53,107 nucleotides of DNA from NCBI GenBank assembly GCA_018812945.1, contig JAHJCM010000070.1:1-53107 (forward strand), written 5' to 3'. The translations under genes and the position numbers were made by a program. The notes under the pieces were generated by a model. That model ran no database searches. It saw only the letters and a list, made by a program, of their open reading frames with translations, and was not told the origin of the DNA. This stretch comes from Gammaproteobacteria bacterium (GTDB lineage Bacteria > Pseudomonadota > Gammaproteobacteria > Burkholderiales > Burkholderiaceae_B). The first letter of the stretch is position 1. Every line of letters starts with the position of its first letter. Shown in pieces: positions 19,701 to 28,387 of the stretch.

Positions 19701-22144
19701 GTGAGGTGCAGTCCTCACAATCCATCAACACCAATTTTGAACCCATTGTAGACCTGGATTTCAATGGCTTGCTGACCGTGAACAGTGGTCGCGTTCGTCT
19801 TGAGGGCAAGAACCTGTCCACCGTAGACGGCACCCTGAATGTAAACGGAACAAATTCCGCTCTGGTTTTGTCTGGTAATTTCACTTCTGCAGATTTGTAC
19901 AAGGTAAACCGCACCAGTGGTGGTCGCTTGGCTGCAGAAGGCGTGTGGGACAACAGCCTGGTTAACGCCGGCAACGCTGCAACCTCAGCGCCACTGAGTA
20001 AAGGCAATATTCTAGTTGGCGACGATTTGGTGGTAACCGGCGGTTTGCTGACCAGCGCGGGCACTGCAAATTCAATCAATATTGCGCCAGACAGCTTTCT
20101 GGAACTGCGCAACACCGAAGTGACTACAACCATCAATGTATCGCCAACCGGTGTAGTCTTGTTGGCCACCCAAGATGGAAATGGCGGACCAGTCACGCCC
20201 GCTGTATTGAGTGGAGCCACTATCAATATGGGCGGCGATGCATTCCTGATTGTGGAAACAGATGCTCAGGGTGTGGCCAATTTGAACGGTGCTGCAACGA
20301 TCAGCTCAGGTGCACAAGGTAACTTGATCATTGCTGGCCGACGAGCTTATGACCCAATGGCAGTTGGCTCCATTCCTGATTCAATGACCTTGAACGTGGG
20401 CAGTGGTATTCGTCTGAATGTAACTGGTAATGCAGCCAGTTTGCCCCCGGCTTTGCAGTTGTTTTATGGTGCATCAACGCCGCCAGCGCGCCCCGTGTTT
20501 CTGGTGGGCCAACTAACGCCTGAAGCGGTGGCTTTGGCCGAATATGAAGATTTTGATGGATTCTCTACGCCAGTCACCACTGTGTTGAGCGGGTTTGCGA
20601 ACCCTTCCTTCGTGATTGACGGTACTCCGGATTCCTCTGCAATCAACGGCCTGACCTGTTCAGTTTCTGACTTCTGCGTGAAGTTTGATGTAGCTCAGGT
20701 GGGCAACTTTGCTGGCTCAGTAATTACAAATCTTAACTCAGTCGGGGTAACCGGCAGCGGCGCTGAATTTTCCCCCGATTTGACATTGAATTTTTCTCAG
20801 ATTCAAACCCCCACTGACATCATGTTGATGGGTGGTGTGACCACGATTGCAGCATCAGATTTGATGAGCGGAAGGAGGCTGCTTATTGGAAACACAGCCA
20901 CTGCCCGATTCGTGAATAATATATCCAATGAAAACATTTCCAATAATCTGGAAAACAACGGCACGCTTGAATTTCAGGGCAATTACACACTCAGTGGCCT
21001 GCTGACCGGTACGGGTATGTTGAACAACAGTGGTGTGCTGAACCTTGCTAACGCCACTGGAAGTGTTGTTCAAAATTCGATCGTTAACAGCGGCACGATT
21101 AACAACACCGGTACTTACACTTTTTCAAATATCGTTTCAGGTACTGGTCTGTTTTCCAACACAGGAACGTTGAACCTGACAGGTTCGGGCTTATTTGGAA
21201 ATAACTTTGTGAATGGTGGCACTGGTACATTGAACTTCTCTGGCGGATCCGCACAAGACATTTATTTTGGTGGCTCCTTTCAGAATGCTGCGAACATATT
21301 TTTTAATGGTGGGTTATTTACATTCGATACCGGTTACAGCCAAACTGCCGGTAGCCTCACCGTTCAACCAGGTACACAGTTGGTCGGCAACGTAAACATC
21401 AACGGCGGCGCTTTGCGTGGTTTTGCAAATATCACTGGTAATTTGAATGCCCAGGGCGGTCGAATTGTCCCGGGCGCATCGCCCGGCCTAATGACCGTGA
21501 GTGGTGACTTGAACCTGGATGCGAACAGCATTGTCGACATTGAGATTGCAGGTAATGGAGGCGTGCAGGGTACTGATTTTGACTGCATCATTGTGCAAGG
21601 CAACGCCAACCTGGCCGGTCAATTGAATTTGATTGATATTTCAGGCGGTACGCTGGTTGCAGGCAGTCAGTATGCTTTCCTGGAGGCCAACACCATCAAT
21701 GGAACCTTCGGTGGCATTTCCAGTTCTCCTGCCAGTTCAGCATACACATTCTCTTCACCAGTGATTGCGAACACCACGAATGGTCAGCAGTTGCCCATTC
21801 AACAAATGAGTACTTCAACAGTGGCCATAAGTTCACCGCCACCTGTTACACCTCAGCCCACATCGCCGACAAGTCCAACCTCGTTGACACAAAGCACGGG
21901 TACAAATAGCACTGCGGTAGGTCAAAATCTCAATCAGGCATTTACACCCACGTCGACCTCATCGACATCAACAACTTCTTCTGGTACCAGCAGCACGCAA
22001 AGCACTTCCACTCAGCAGGAGGAACAGGCTATCGAGGTGGCCAATCAAAGCACTGCGGGTACAACCATTTCACAGCAGTCCAATGACATTGAGTTGAAGA
22101 CCACACAAAGTGATCCTCAGCGGGCGTCGGCGGTGTGCAAATGA
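16757..22144 (+). CDS. Filamentous-hemagglutinin-type exoprotein (TpsA) with TPS secretion domain
   Basis: Secreted or surface protein of 1795 residues. Signal peptide of about 39 residues (ends ASSAYA). The TPS domain follows at about residues 40-290, with NxxQFN (NWQQFNIDVGQTTQF), SQVFNRVTGGDVSQILG and FLINPAGVFFGQG, which match the haemagglutination-activity domain. The long middle is rich in Gly, Asn, Ser, Thr and short beta-helix-like repeats (for example NNSGVLNLANATG and NNTGTYTFSNI near 21020-21200). The C-terminus has a passenger-like GRIVPGASPGLMTVSGDL segment and then a Ser/Thr/Pro/Gln-rich low-complexity tail (about 1690-1785). Function could be adhesion or biofilm matrix; no toxin, protease or FHA maturation domain was recognised. 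Its stop lies just before the FecR gene. Confidence 0.93.
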   Translation: MKSNRLSTRSSVRSSGTQFQRKAVALGVAMAIASSAYANPTGMSVVAGQATAQTMGNLMQITNTPGAILNWQQFNIDVGQTTQFIQQNAASQVFNRVTGGDVSQILGTLQSNGQVFLINPAGVFFGQGAVVDTAGFLASTLAASDTDLLNGHLRFNDSTGTAGNIVNQGSLTTHSGGSIVLLAPSIENSGIIHADGEVLLAAGHSVTIVDMRHPTIGLTVASKNGDKAVNLGQIISKNVSLFSHLVKNSGVVEATGAQLSEGGVIRFIAQGDALVGGQVLAESTQGQGGEIDITGERVAVLSGARVSADGATGGGTVHVGGGWKGQDATLANAQQTVVQANTQISANATANGNGGEVVVWADGHTAVDSEVQAKGGALGGNGGRVETSGKQSLAVNVAANTSAAKGEAGQWLIDPANLTIVAQASDAPAGSFNLETQQPGPFFSTDDISSTLSPTESYLLNSTVVAGLENNGFVQIYTTGSQPGDGNLTIAAPVLIDQNNSQLTGINPELFLEAKGEINIDAAVGLMPGQQVFDGFDLFLSYDIAKPVYIDAPLYLGNSGNLILSPYDVGTVLPTNTQGQLPLDGVNLLSGMNTGSSGPLALNRITVTSAVATDPMTQLSYVVSPEKTVKLNVLGANLQVNQLSLFGIETTPATDIRVGVDNFDLPAPIQGNLQYNFLDANSLTVEAGSTVSTFTQFDPQLLFDINPSTSLNRLVSSGTVNFNGGFNDIFEIDTNAGTLNFSSSAGSSSSPFGFYQIGDIAAGTGSTINLVGSSLYYQKATLNGTFNMMSNEFGSSSFLSAIDTDLNGSFNFGPGFNNASFQALGMGANSRINLSAGSFLELGRAFNSSSSGPTATPMVPEKQPGAYISSTQGQFVAQQGARIVMNGAATDDFVFSMPPLQSAELPSSPSGGAILDITGLDGRLDAPVTIEVNGYLNSIQTSTENFDLNSEISMSTPINTMVIQSANIQVNAGGDGRSLRIGEVQSSQSINTNFEPIVDLDFNGLLTVNSGRVRLEGKNLSTVDGTLNVNGTNSALVLSGNFTSADLYKVNRTSGGRLAAEGVWDNSLVNAGNAATSAPLSKGNILVGDDLVVTGGLLTSAGTANSINIAPDSFLELRNTEVTTTINVSPTGVVLLATQDGNGGPVTPAVLSGATINMGGDAFLIVETDAQGVANLNGAATISSGAQGNLIIAGRRAYDPMAVGSIPDSMTLNVGSGIRLNVTGNAASLPPALQLFYGASTPPARPVFLVGQLTPEAVALAEYEDFDGFSTPVTTVLSGFANPSFVIDGTPDSSAINGLTCSVSDFCVKFDVAQVGNFAGSVITNLNSVGVTGSGAEFSPDLTLNFSQIQTPTDIMLMGGVTTIAASDLMSGRRLLIGNTATARFVNNISNENISNNLENNGTLEFQGNYTLSGLLTGTGMLNNSGVLNLANATGSVVQNSIVNSGTINNTGTYTFSNIVSGTGLFSNTGTLNLTGSGLFGNNFVNGGTGTLNFSGGSAQDIYFGGSFQNAANIFFNGGLFTFDTGYSQTAGSLTVQPGTQLVGNVNINGGALRGFANITGNLNAQGGRIVPGASPGLMTVSGDLNLDANSIVDIEIAGNGGVQGTDFDCIIVQGNANLAGQLNLIDISGGTLVAGSQYAFLEANTINGTFGGISSSPASSAYTFSSPVIANTTNGQQLPIQQMSTSTVAISSPPPVTPQPTSPTSPTSLTQSTGTNSTAVGQNLNQAFTPTSTSSTSTTSSGTSSTQSTSTQQEEQAIEVANQSTAGTTISQQSNDIELKTTQSDPQRASAVCK

Positions 22145-22155
22145 GGACCAACAAC

Positions 22156-23613
22156 ATGCAGAAACTATTTGCCTTGGGTTTTCTCGCTTTGAGCTTTGTT
22201 GGCACCAACACGGCGTTGGCTCAAAACATTCAACCGAAAGACCTTGCTGCGCCGGCAGGAGCACAATCGGCCAGCCAGCCAGCCAAACCGGTGGTGGGTA
22301 CTATCAAAGTAGTCACTGGCTTGGTCAATTTACAAACTGCGGAAGGCAAAAACAAATTTGCCAGCGCTGGTACCAAGTTGAATGTGGGCGATGTCATCAA
22401 CACACAGGCAAAAAGCACCACGGTGCTGGAGTTTGTGGACACCACGCAGGTGGCATTGCGCCCAAATACGCGCTTTGTGGTTGAAAACTATGAATATCAA
22501 CCCGAGCAACCCATAGCCGACAAAGCCGAATTCAAACTCGTCAAAGGGGGGTTGCGCACACTCACTGGGTTGATTGGCAAACGTGGCAGTGCTGACGCCT
22601 TTTCAATGAAAAGCGAAACAGCCACGATTGGTATTCGGGGAACTGACTTCACGGCCCGAATTTGCAAAGGCAATGAATGTACTCGCCTGGCCAAGGGCGA
22701 GTCTGACAAAGCCACAGCCACAAATACTTCTATGGCTGATGTGGCGGGGCGTATTTCCCAACTGACTGGCGAATTATTTGCGGTGTCGGTTGAGGGCAAG
22801 CGACGCGCATTGCAAAAAGGATCCGCTGTATTTGCGGGAGAAACCATCGATGTGTCGGAAGGTGGGTTTGCCGTGCTCAGCATGGCCGACTCCACACGCC
22901 TCACTCTGCCAGGCGGCAGTTCCATGCAAGTGGCCGCCTATCGATACGCGCCAGCTTCACCACAAACCTCAGTGGCATCATTCAAGTTGTTGAAGGGCGC
23001 TGTACGTGCGGTAACCGGTGCCATCGCCAAAGCTGAACCCAACAATGTGAAGTTTTTCACTGAAACCGCTACAGTGGGTATTCGGGGTACCGCAGTGGAT
23101 ATCGCTTGTACCTCAGTTTCCGGTGGTTTGGTGGTCTGCTCCGGTAGTGCGAATTTCACAGTGGAGCTTCGCAACGGGCAAATTATCGTCACATCCGGCA
23201 ATTTGAATTCAGTGATCAATGCAGGGCAATCGGCGGTGATTCCAGCGGGCAATACGAACATTCAGGTCATCAATTCCCTGGTCAATGTGTTGGGTAACGT
23301 TCCGAATGCGGGTCCGCTGCCTGAAACCACGCCTGCAAACTTTGAAACCCTGTCGTCTACGCCTGTGCAGTCTTTGACGCAGGAAAGTGGTTCTTCAGAA
23401 GGGGGCTCGCAATTGTTTGTTGCTGTGAACGACGGCACCATCGTCATTACCAACTCCAATCAGACTCCGCTTGAAGTCAATCGGGGTGAGGGTGCCTTTG
23501 TACAGACACTGAGCAATCTGCCTCCGCAATTGCTGACTGCACCGCCCGATGTGATTGTTCAAGATAACACCTTGTCTGCTCCGCCATTTTCGGCACCGCA
23601 GTGTGCGCCTTGA
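22156..23613 (+). CDS. Exported FecR-domain protein (two FecR domains)
   Basis: Periplasmic protein of 485 residues. I chose ATG 22156 because GAGGA lies 8 bases upstream and the signal peptide MQKLFALGFLALSF...ALAQ begins there; ATG 22141, overlapping the tpsA stop, is the alternative. Two FecR-like beta domains are visible: GLVNLQTAEGKNKFASAG to TATIGIRGTDFTARI (about residues 50-170) and GKRRALQKGSAVFAGETIDV to TATVGIRGTAVDI (about 210-325). The motif TATxGIRGT occurs in both, showing an internal duplication. Such domains are known in the anti-sigma factor FecR but also in stand-alone envelope proteins next to CHASE2 cyclases. No sigma-factor gene is nearby, so a role in the cyclase or TPS system is more likely than classical FecIR signalling (inference). 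Confidence 0.88.
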   Translation: MQKLFALGFLALSFVGTNTALAQNIQPKDLAAPAGAQSASQPAKPVVGTIKVVTGLVNLQTAEGKNKFASAGTKLNVGDVINTQAKSTTVLEFVDTTQVALRPNTRFVVENYEYQPEQPIADKAEFKLVKGGLRTLTGLIGKRGSADAFSMKSETATIGIRGTDFTARICKGNECTRLAKGESDKATATNTSMADVAGRISQLTGELFAVSVEGKRRALQKGSAVFAGETIDVSEGGFAVLSMADSTRLTLPGGSSMQVAAYRYAPASPQTSVASFKLLKGAVRAVTGAIAKAEPNNVKFFTETATVGIRGTAVDIACTSVSGGLVVCSGSANFTVELRNGQIIVTSGNLNSVINAGQSAVIPAGNTNIQVINSLVNVLGNVPNAGPLPETTPANFETLSSTPVQSLTQESGSSEGGSQLFVAVNDGTIVITNSNQTPLEVNRGEGAFVQTLSNLPPQLLTAPPDVIVQDNTLSAPPFSAPQCAP

Positions 23614-23626
23614 TGGTAGTTGATGC

Positions 23627-25891
23627 ATGAGCAAATTGATCAAGTCCTGGCGAAAAATTGCAGGCAAGGCGTTTCGAATCGGTGTGGGATTTTCGTTCAC
23701 GGCAGTGGCTTTGCTGCATGTGTTGGGTTTCGCCCCCAGCGAAGTGGTGAAGCGTCTCGACTACCTCATTTATGACGTGCGGCTGCGGGCAGAGGCGCAA
23801 TTGCCCGAGCTTGATCCTCGCATTGTGATTGTCGATATTGATGAACAAAGCCTGAGCGAGGTGGGGCGTTGGCCATGGTCTAGAGATGTAGTGGCCAAGC
23901 TGGTTGTGGAGCTAACCGATCGGCTGGGCGCCGCCGCGGTTGGTTTCGACATTGTGTTTGCCGAGCCTCAGCAAAGTGATGCGCTTTTGGCCCTAGATAC
24001 CATCATTGAAAACAAGCCTGCTCTGGGTAGTGAGCTTCAGGAGTTGCGAACCGGAATTCAAGCGCAGTTCGATCGAGATGCACAGTTGGCCCAGGTTCTG
24101 GCCGATCGGCCAGTGGTGTTGGGGTACTACCTGAATCAGGATCCAACAGCCTTGTCTGGCGCGCTTCCGCCAGCATTGTTCAAAAGAAGCCAGTTGGGCG
24201 AGTTGACCCTCGACAGTACAAGTTGGCAGGGCTATGGCGGCAACATCCCCGTGCTACAGAAAAATGCGGAGGGCGGCTATTTCAATCCGATTGTAGATGA
24301 GGATGGCACCGTTCGCTCCATTCCGCTGCTTGCTCAATTTAATGATGCTTATTATCAAAGTTTTGCTTTGGGCACACTGCGGCGGGCCTTAGGTAATCCG
24401 CAGGTGATACCTGTGTTTCCTGAAGGTGTTCCCGATGACTATGGTGCAGTGGAGCTGATTGCACTGAGGTCTCCGGAAGTTGAGTTGGACATTCCTGTTG
24501 AACGTGGTTTGTTGACCCGCGTTCATTTCCGGGCCAAGGGTGGTCCGAATGCTGGCGGCTATCGCTATGTGTCAGCGGCCGATGTACTTGCTGGCACATT
24601 GAAGCCCGAAGACATTGAAGGTCGAATTGTATTGATCGGTACTACAGCACCTGGTCTGCTCGATTTGCGAAGCACACCCGTTAACCCGGCCTACCCGGGG
24701 GTAGAAGTGCATGCCAATGTGATCAGTGGCATGCTCGACAGCATTTACAAACTTCGTCCCGAATATTCGCAGGGTTTGTTGTTCATTACCGTACTTGCCG
24801 TGGGTTTCGTGCTGAGTGTGATGATGCCGATTCTTAGTGCCACCTGGTCGCTGTTGGTTGCACTGGCGGTGTTGGTGGCCAGCGTGGCGGTCAATTCCTT
24901 GCTGTATTTTCAGGCAGGCCTGGTATTGCCGGTGGCGGTGGTGTTGTTGCTGGTGCTTGCCATATTCATGTTCGATGTGGCCTATGGATATTTGGCGGAA
25001 TCGCGCAGCAAGCGGCAAATGGTGGATTTGTTTGGGGAGTATGTAGCGCCAGAATTGGTCTCTGAAATGGCCGCGGACCCCAAGCGCTATTCCATGGAAG
25101 GTGAAAGCCGCGAACTCACAGTGTTGTTTTCGGATGTTCGAGGTTTCACCACGATTTCAGAGTCACTCAAGCCCAATGAACTGCGCGAGTACATCAATGA
25201 ATACCTTACCGTGATGTCCGAGATTATTCGCTCCCACCGTGGCACGCTGGACAAATACATTGGTGATGCAATCATGGCCTTTTGGGGCGCACCTATTGCC
25301 GATGCTGAACATGCTGAATTGGCCACTAAAGCGGCCATTGCCATGCAGGAAGAAGCTGTACGTTTGAATGAGCGGTTGTTGGCACGCAATTGGCCCACCC
25401 TGGCCATTGGTGTGGGCGTGAACACCGGGCAAATGCGCGTGGGCGACATGGGCTCAAAAATTCGACGTGCCTACACCGTGATGGGTGATGCTGTGAACCT
25501 GGGTTCGCGACTGGAAGGGATTACCAAAACTTATGGCGTGGGCGTAATTGTTGGACCGCAAACCAAAGCGGCTGTGCCCCGTATGGTGTTTCAAGAGCTG
25601 GATGCGGTGAAGGTGAAGGGCAAGAACGAGCCTGTTTCAATTTATGCACCCGTGGGTGAGCACGCCACTTTGCCTGAAGCAAGCTTGAGCCGGTTGGAAC
25701 AATGGGATGAGTTTTTGGCCGCGTTTCGTGCCCAGAAATGGCAGTTGGCGCGTGAACAATTGGCTGGTTTGCAGGGCAGTGTGGTGACGAATCCTGTTTT
25801 GCATGCCCTCTACGAAAACCGTATCGCGTACTTTGAACTGAATCCCCCACCTGAAAACTGGGATGGTGTCACCCAGTTCGACACGAAGTAA
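23627..25891 (+). CDS. CHASE2-domain class III adenylate/guanylate cyclase
   Basis: Inner-membrane receptor cyclase of 754 residues. An N-terminal helix (about 15-35) is followed by a periplasmic CHASE2 sensor (about 40-380, beginning RLDYLIYDVRLR and including VIVDIDEQSLSEVGRWPWSRD). Three hydrophobic helices (about 385-455) lead to a cytoplasmic class III cyclase domain (about 485-665). Metal-binding Asp residues are in LFSDVRGFTT and DKYIGDAIMAFWG, and the transition-state Asn and Arg are in GDAVNLGSRLEG, so the enzyme looks active. The Lys of DKYIGD suits ATP, but cAMP versus cGMP cannot be settled by eye. It lies 13 bases after the FecR gene, whose periplasmic product could be its ligand or partner, and ends 30 bases from the convergent redox gene carrying cyclic-nucleotide-binding domains. 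Confidence 0.93.
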   Translation: MSKLIKSWRKIAGKAFRIGVGFSFTAVALLHVLGFAPSEVVKRLDYLIYDVRLRAEAQLPELDPRIVIVDIDEQSLSEVGRWPWSRDVVAKLVVELTDRLGAAAVGFDIVFAEPQQSDALLALDTIIENKPALGSELQELRTGIQAQFDRDAQLAQVLADRPVVLGYYLNQDPTALSGALPPALFKRSQLGELTLDSTSWQGYGGNIPVLQKNAEGGYFNPIVDEDGTVRSIPLLAQFNDAYYQSFALGTLRRALGNPQVIPVFPEGVPDDYGAVELIALRSPEVELDIPVERGLLTRVHFRAKGGPNAGGYRYVSAADVLAGTLKPEDIEGRIVLIGTTAPGLLDLRSTPVNPAYPGVEVHANVISGMLDSIYKLRPEYSQGLLFITVLAVGFVLSVMMPILSATWSLLVALAVLVASVAVNSLLYFQAGLVLPVAVVLLLVLAIFMFDVAYGYLAESRSKRQMVDLFGEYVAPELVSEMAADPKRYSMEGESRELTVLFSDVRGFTTISESLKPNELREYINEYLTVMSEIIRSHRGTLDKYIGDAIMAFWGAPIADAEHAELATKAAIAMQEEAVRLNERLLARNWPTLAIGVGVNTGQMRVGDMGSKIRRAYTVMGDAVNLGSRLEGITKTYGVGVIVGPQTKAAVPRMVFQELDAVKVKGKNEPVSIYAPVGEHATLPEASLSRLEQWDEFLAAFRAQKWQLAREQLAGLQGSVVTNPVLHALYENRIAYFELNPPPENWDGVTQFDTK

Positions 25892-25921
25892 AACGAACCG
25901 ATTTAACCCAACTTGGTCGGA

Positions 25922-28384
25922 TTAGATCAGTTCGTTTTGCTGGTTCAAATACACCTCGGGTGAAATTCGGAATGCCGCGCCAGTAGGGCAGGCACGAACG
26001 CAAGCCGGGCCGCCATCTTTGCCATGGCACAAGTCACACTTGTAGGCTTTCTTGACGGAATTGGCGTCGTACTTCGCCGGGCGTTCTCCCAGAGGGCCGC
26101 CCGCGCCAAACAGCAGCCAAGACAGCAAACCGGTTTTTCTGGGAGGCGGTTTAACGCGCAATTCAATCGCGTTGTAAGGGCAGTTTTTGGCACAGTTACC
26201 GCAACCAATGCAGGTATCTGCAATCATGACCTCACCTTTTTCATTGCGGCGAATGGCATCGGGTGGGCAGTCTTTCATGCAATGCGGCTGTTCACAATGT
26301 CGGCAAGAATGCGCCAAGTGAATATTCTGGAAAGTAGGGCCAGCATCGCGATCCAGGCGGGGTATTCCATCGTGGGTTTCTGCGCAGGCACGTTCACAAT
26401 TGTCACAGTGCACGCACAGGTTCTCATCAATAACCAGAGCGTTGGTGGCATCGCCTAAACCTTGTTTCATCAGAAAGTGAATCAAATCACTTTCACGTTT
26501 TGCAGTGCTTTCCCGGAAAATGGCGTCGTGAACGCGTTTGCCAATTTTGGCCTGAAGAGCCTTTTTCCAATTGCTGTTTTTGCTCAACACGTCGATGACC
26601 GCATCGGCTTGAATCAAGAGTACTTCAGTCAATACTGTGGCTGTGCATGTGGTTTGTCGATCTGTCCCATCCACTAAGTCTATTTCTCCAACATAGCTGC
26701 CTGCGGACACATAGGAAAGCACCGAGTCTTGGTCATCGATCAACTTGGACACTGAAACAGATCCGCGCCGAATCAAATGCAAGCCGTCGGTTTTATCGCC
26801 TTCACTGAACAGTTTTTCACCCCGCACATAGCGGGTCACACTGATGCCTGACGCAATCAGTTGTTCAATTTCATGCGCTTCAAGTTGCGGCGCAAGGTGT
26901 GTAGACAGGGCTCGACGCACGAACGTTTCATCAAGGGTTCGGCGTACCGCATCCACTGAGGCGATCAGCTTCAGCATGGCCTTGCGGGGCGTTTCGATCA
27001 ATACGCAGTTTTCACCTGCGTACACTGTCGCCGTGCGGCGTCGCCCGGAGATCAGGCCCATCTCGCCAAAATAATTGCCTTTGTCGAGGTTAAGAATAAA
27101 TGGCTTGCCTTCCTTGTTCACCAATTCAATGCCAACACCACCCCGCACGATGGCAAAGAAAGTACTGGTGTAGTCACCTTTGTGGAAAATGACTGAACCT
27201 TTCTTGGGTTGGTGTAGCGTTGATTCCAACATGAATTCGCGCAGTTGAAGGCGTGTCATCTGGTTGAACAGTGGAACATTTTCCAGAATCATGTCCAGCA
27301 CGGCCGATACAGAAACATCACCGAGGGGTTTGAACTTCTCAGCCAACAGTGGCTCGTCAGCGGGTACTACCGGCAGGCCCATGATGGAATCCACCACCTC
27401 ATGACCTTGGTTCATGGCCTGCTTGATCAGAGGGTATCCACCCAGCGCACCGACAATGAACAGGCCGGGTACGTTGGATTCATAAGTTTCGCTAAGCGCA
27501 GGCACTGCATTGGGATCGCTGTTGGGGAATGTCACCCCGAAGCTTTCAACCAGACCACGAGGCGGTGTCGCGCCCAAACGCGCAATAATTCGGTGCACAG
27601 GCATGGCCTGCTCACCTTCTGGGCCTTTGTAGCGGTAGTTGAGTGTGGGTTCTCCTTCCTTGGCCTCGGGTATCTCCTCGACTGCACTTGTGCTGGTGTT
27701 GTAGAAGATACGCAAATCTTCGTTCCTGTCTGCCGCAAGAATCTGGTTCAGGTTGCCTTCTTTACAGCGGGCAAATTCATCTTTGCGGTTGATCAGCACC
27801 ACCTTGTTGTTCTTCATCAAAGCCAGAGCGTTTTCAATGGCGGCATCACCTGCACCAATCACGATGATGGTTTCATTGTTGAACTCGTCAGGGTCAGCCA
27901 AGGTGTATTGAACATTGGGAAGATCATCACCCGCAGTTCCAATTTTTCGGATATTGCCCTGTAAACCAATCCCCAAAATCACTGTGCGGGCGGTGGTTGT
28001 GGTTCCGTCCTCGCAGGTCAGCTCGAACGGTCCAGCGCCATCATTGAGTTTGCTGATCTTGCTGACTGTTTTCTTGTATTGAATATTGATTTTTTGATTA
28101 AGCAGCTGAGAATCCCAGGTGCCTAAAATATTCTCCCGCTTTCCGGCTTCAAATGACATTCCGCTGCGAAGGGGCAAAAAGCCTGGCTCCGCCATGACAT
28201 GCTTGCCCTTTTGGTACTTGTAAATGGTGTCCGACGCGTGGTTCTCTGATTCGAACAACACGTACTTGCAACCCAGTTGCTGCGCTCGCGCTGCAGCCGA
28301 CAAACCTGCCGGGCCAGAGCCAACGATGGCGATATCCAGTTCAGCGGGTACATCGGCAAACATGGGTTTGAGATTGTTTTGCAT
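25922..28384 (-). CDS. FAD/NAD(P) oxidoreductase fused to two cyclic-nucleotide-binding domains and a 4x[4Fe-4S]-type ferredoxin module
   Basis: Soluble 820-residue multidomain redox enzyme with no signal peptide. Domain 1 (about 1-345) is a thioredoxin-reductase-like flavoprotein with FAD loop VGSGPAGLSAAARA and NAD(P) loop VIGAGDAAIENALAL, but it lacks the CxxC of thioredoxin reductase. Two cNMP-binding domains follow (about 375-480 and 490-605). The first has an intact GEMGLISGRRRTATV cassette; in the second, GEIDLVDGTDRQTT, the Arg-Ser/Thr pair is altered. The C-terminus (about 655-800) has four groups of four Cys (CVHCDNCERAC; CRHCEQPHCMKDC; CIGCGNCAKNC; CDLC...CVRAC), the layout of DmsB/PsrB-like electron-transfer subunits. 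It is last in the cytochrome operon, 3 bases after the pentaheme gene. It probably passes NAD(P)H electrons in or out of that chain under cyclic-nucleotide control (inference). Confidence 0.88.
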   Translation of the reverse strand: MQNNLKPMFADVPAELDIAIVGSGPAGLSAAARAQQLGCKYVLFESENHASDTIYKYQKGKHVMAEPGFLPLRSGMSFEAGKRENILGTWDSQLLNQKINIQYKKTVSKISKLNDGAGPFELTCEDGTTTTARTVILGIGLQGNIRKIGTAGDDLPNVQYTLADPDEFNNETIIVIGAGDAAIENALALMKNNKVVLINRKDEFARCKEGNLNQILAADRNEDLRIFYNTSTSAVEEIPEAKEGEPTLNYRYKGPEGEQAMPVHRIIARLGATPPRGLVESFGVTFPNSDPNAVPALSETYESNVPGLFIVGALGGYPLIKQAMNQGHEVVDSIMGLPVVPADEPLLAEKFKPLGDVSVSAVLDMILENVPLFNQMTRLQLREFMLESTLHQPKKGSVIFHKGDYTSTFFAIVRGGVGIELVNKEGKPFILNLDKGNYFGEMGLISGRRRTATVYAGENCVLIETPRKAMLKLIASVDAVRRTLDETFVRRALSTHLAPQLEAHEIEQLIASGISVTRYVRGEKLFSEGDKTDGLHLIRRGSVSVSKLIDDQDSVLSYVSAGSYVGEIDLVDGTDRQTTCTATVLTEVLLIQADAVIDVLSKNSNWKKALQAKIGKRVHDAIFRESTAKRESDLIHFLMKQGLGDATNALVIDENLCVHCDNCERACAETHDGIPRLDRDAGPTFQNIHLAHSCRHCEQPHCMKDCPPDAIRRNEKGEVMIADTCIGCGNCAKNCPYNAIELRVKPPPRKTGLLSWLLFGAGGPLGERPAKYDANSVKKAYKCDLCHGKDGGPACVRACPTGAAFRISPEVYLNQQNELI

Positions 28385-28387
28385 GGT

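Noticed and set aside
22156-23613. Classical FecIR-type iron signalling
   Set aside because: No ECF sigma factor or TonB-dependent receptor gene is adjacent, and the protein has a signal peptide with two FecR domains instead of the anti-sigma arrangement.
25922-28384. Annotation as thioredoxin reductase
   Set aside because: The flavoprotein fold is similar, but the redox-active CxxC is absent and the fused Fe-S and cNMP modules point to another role.
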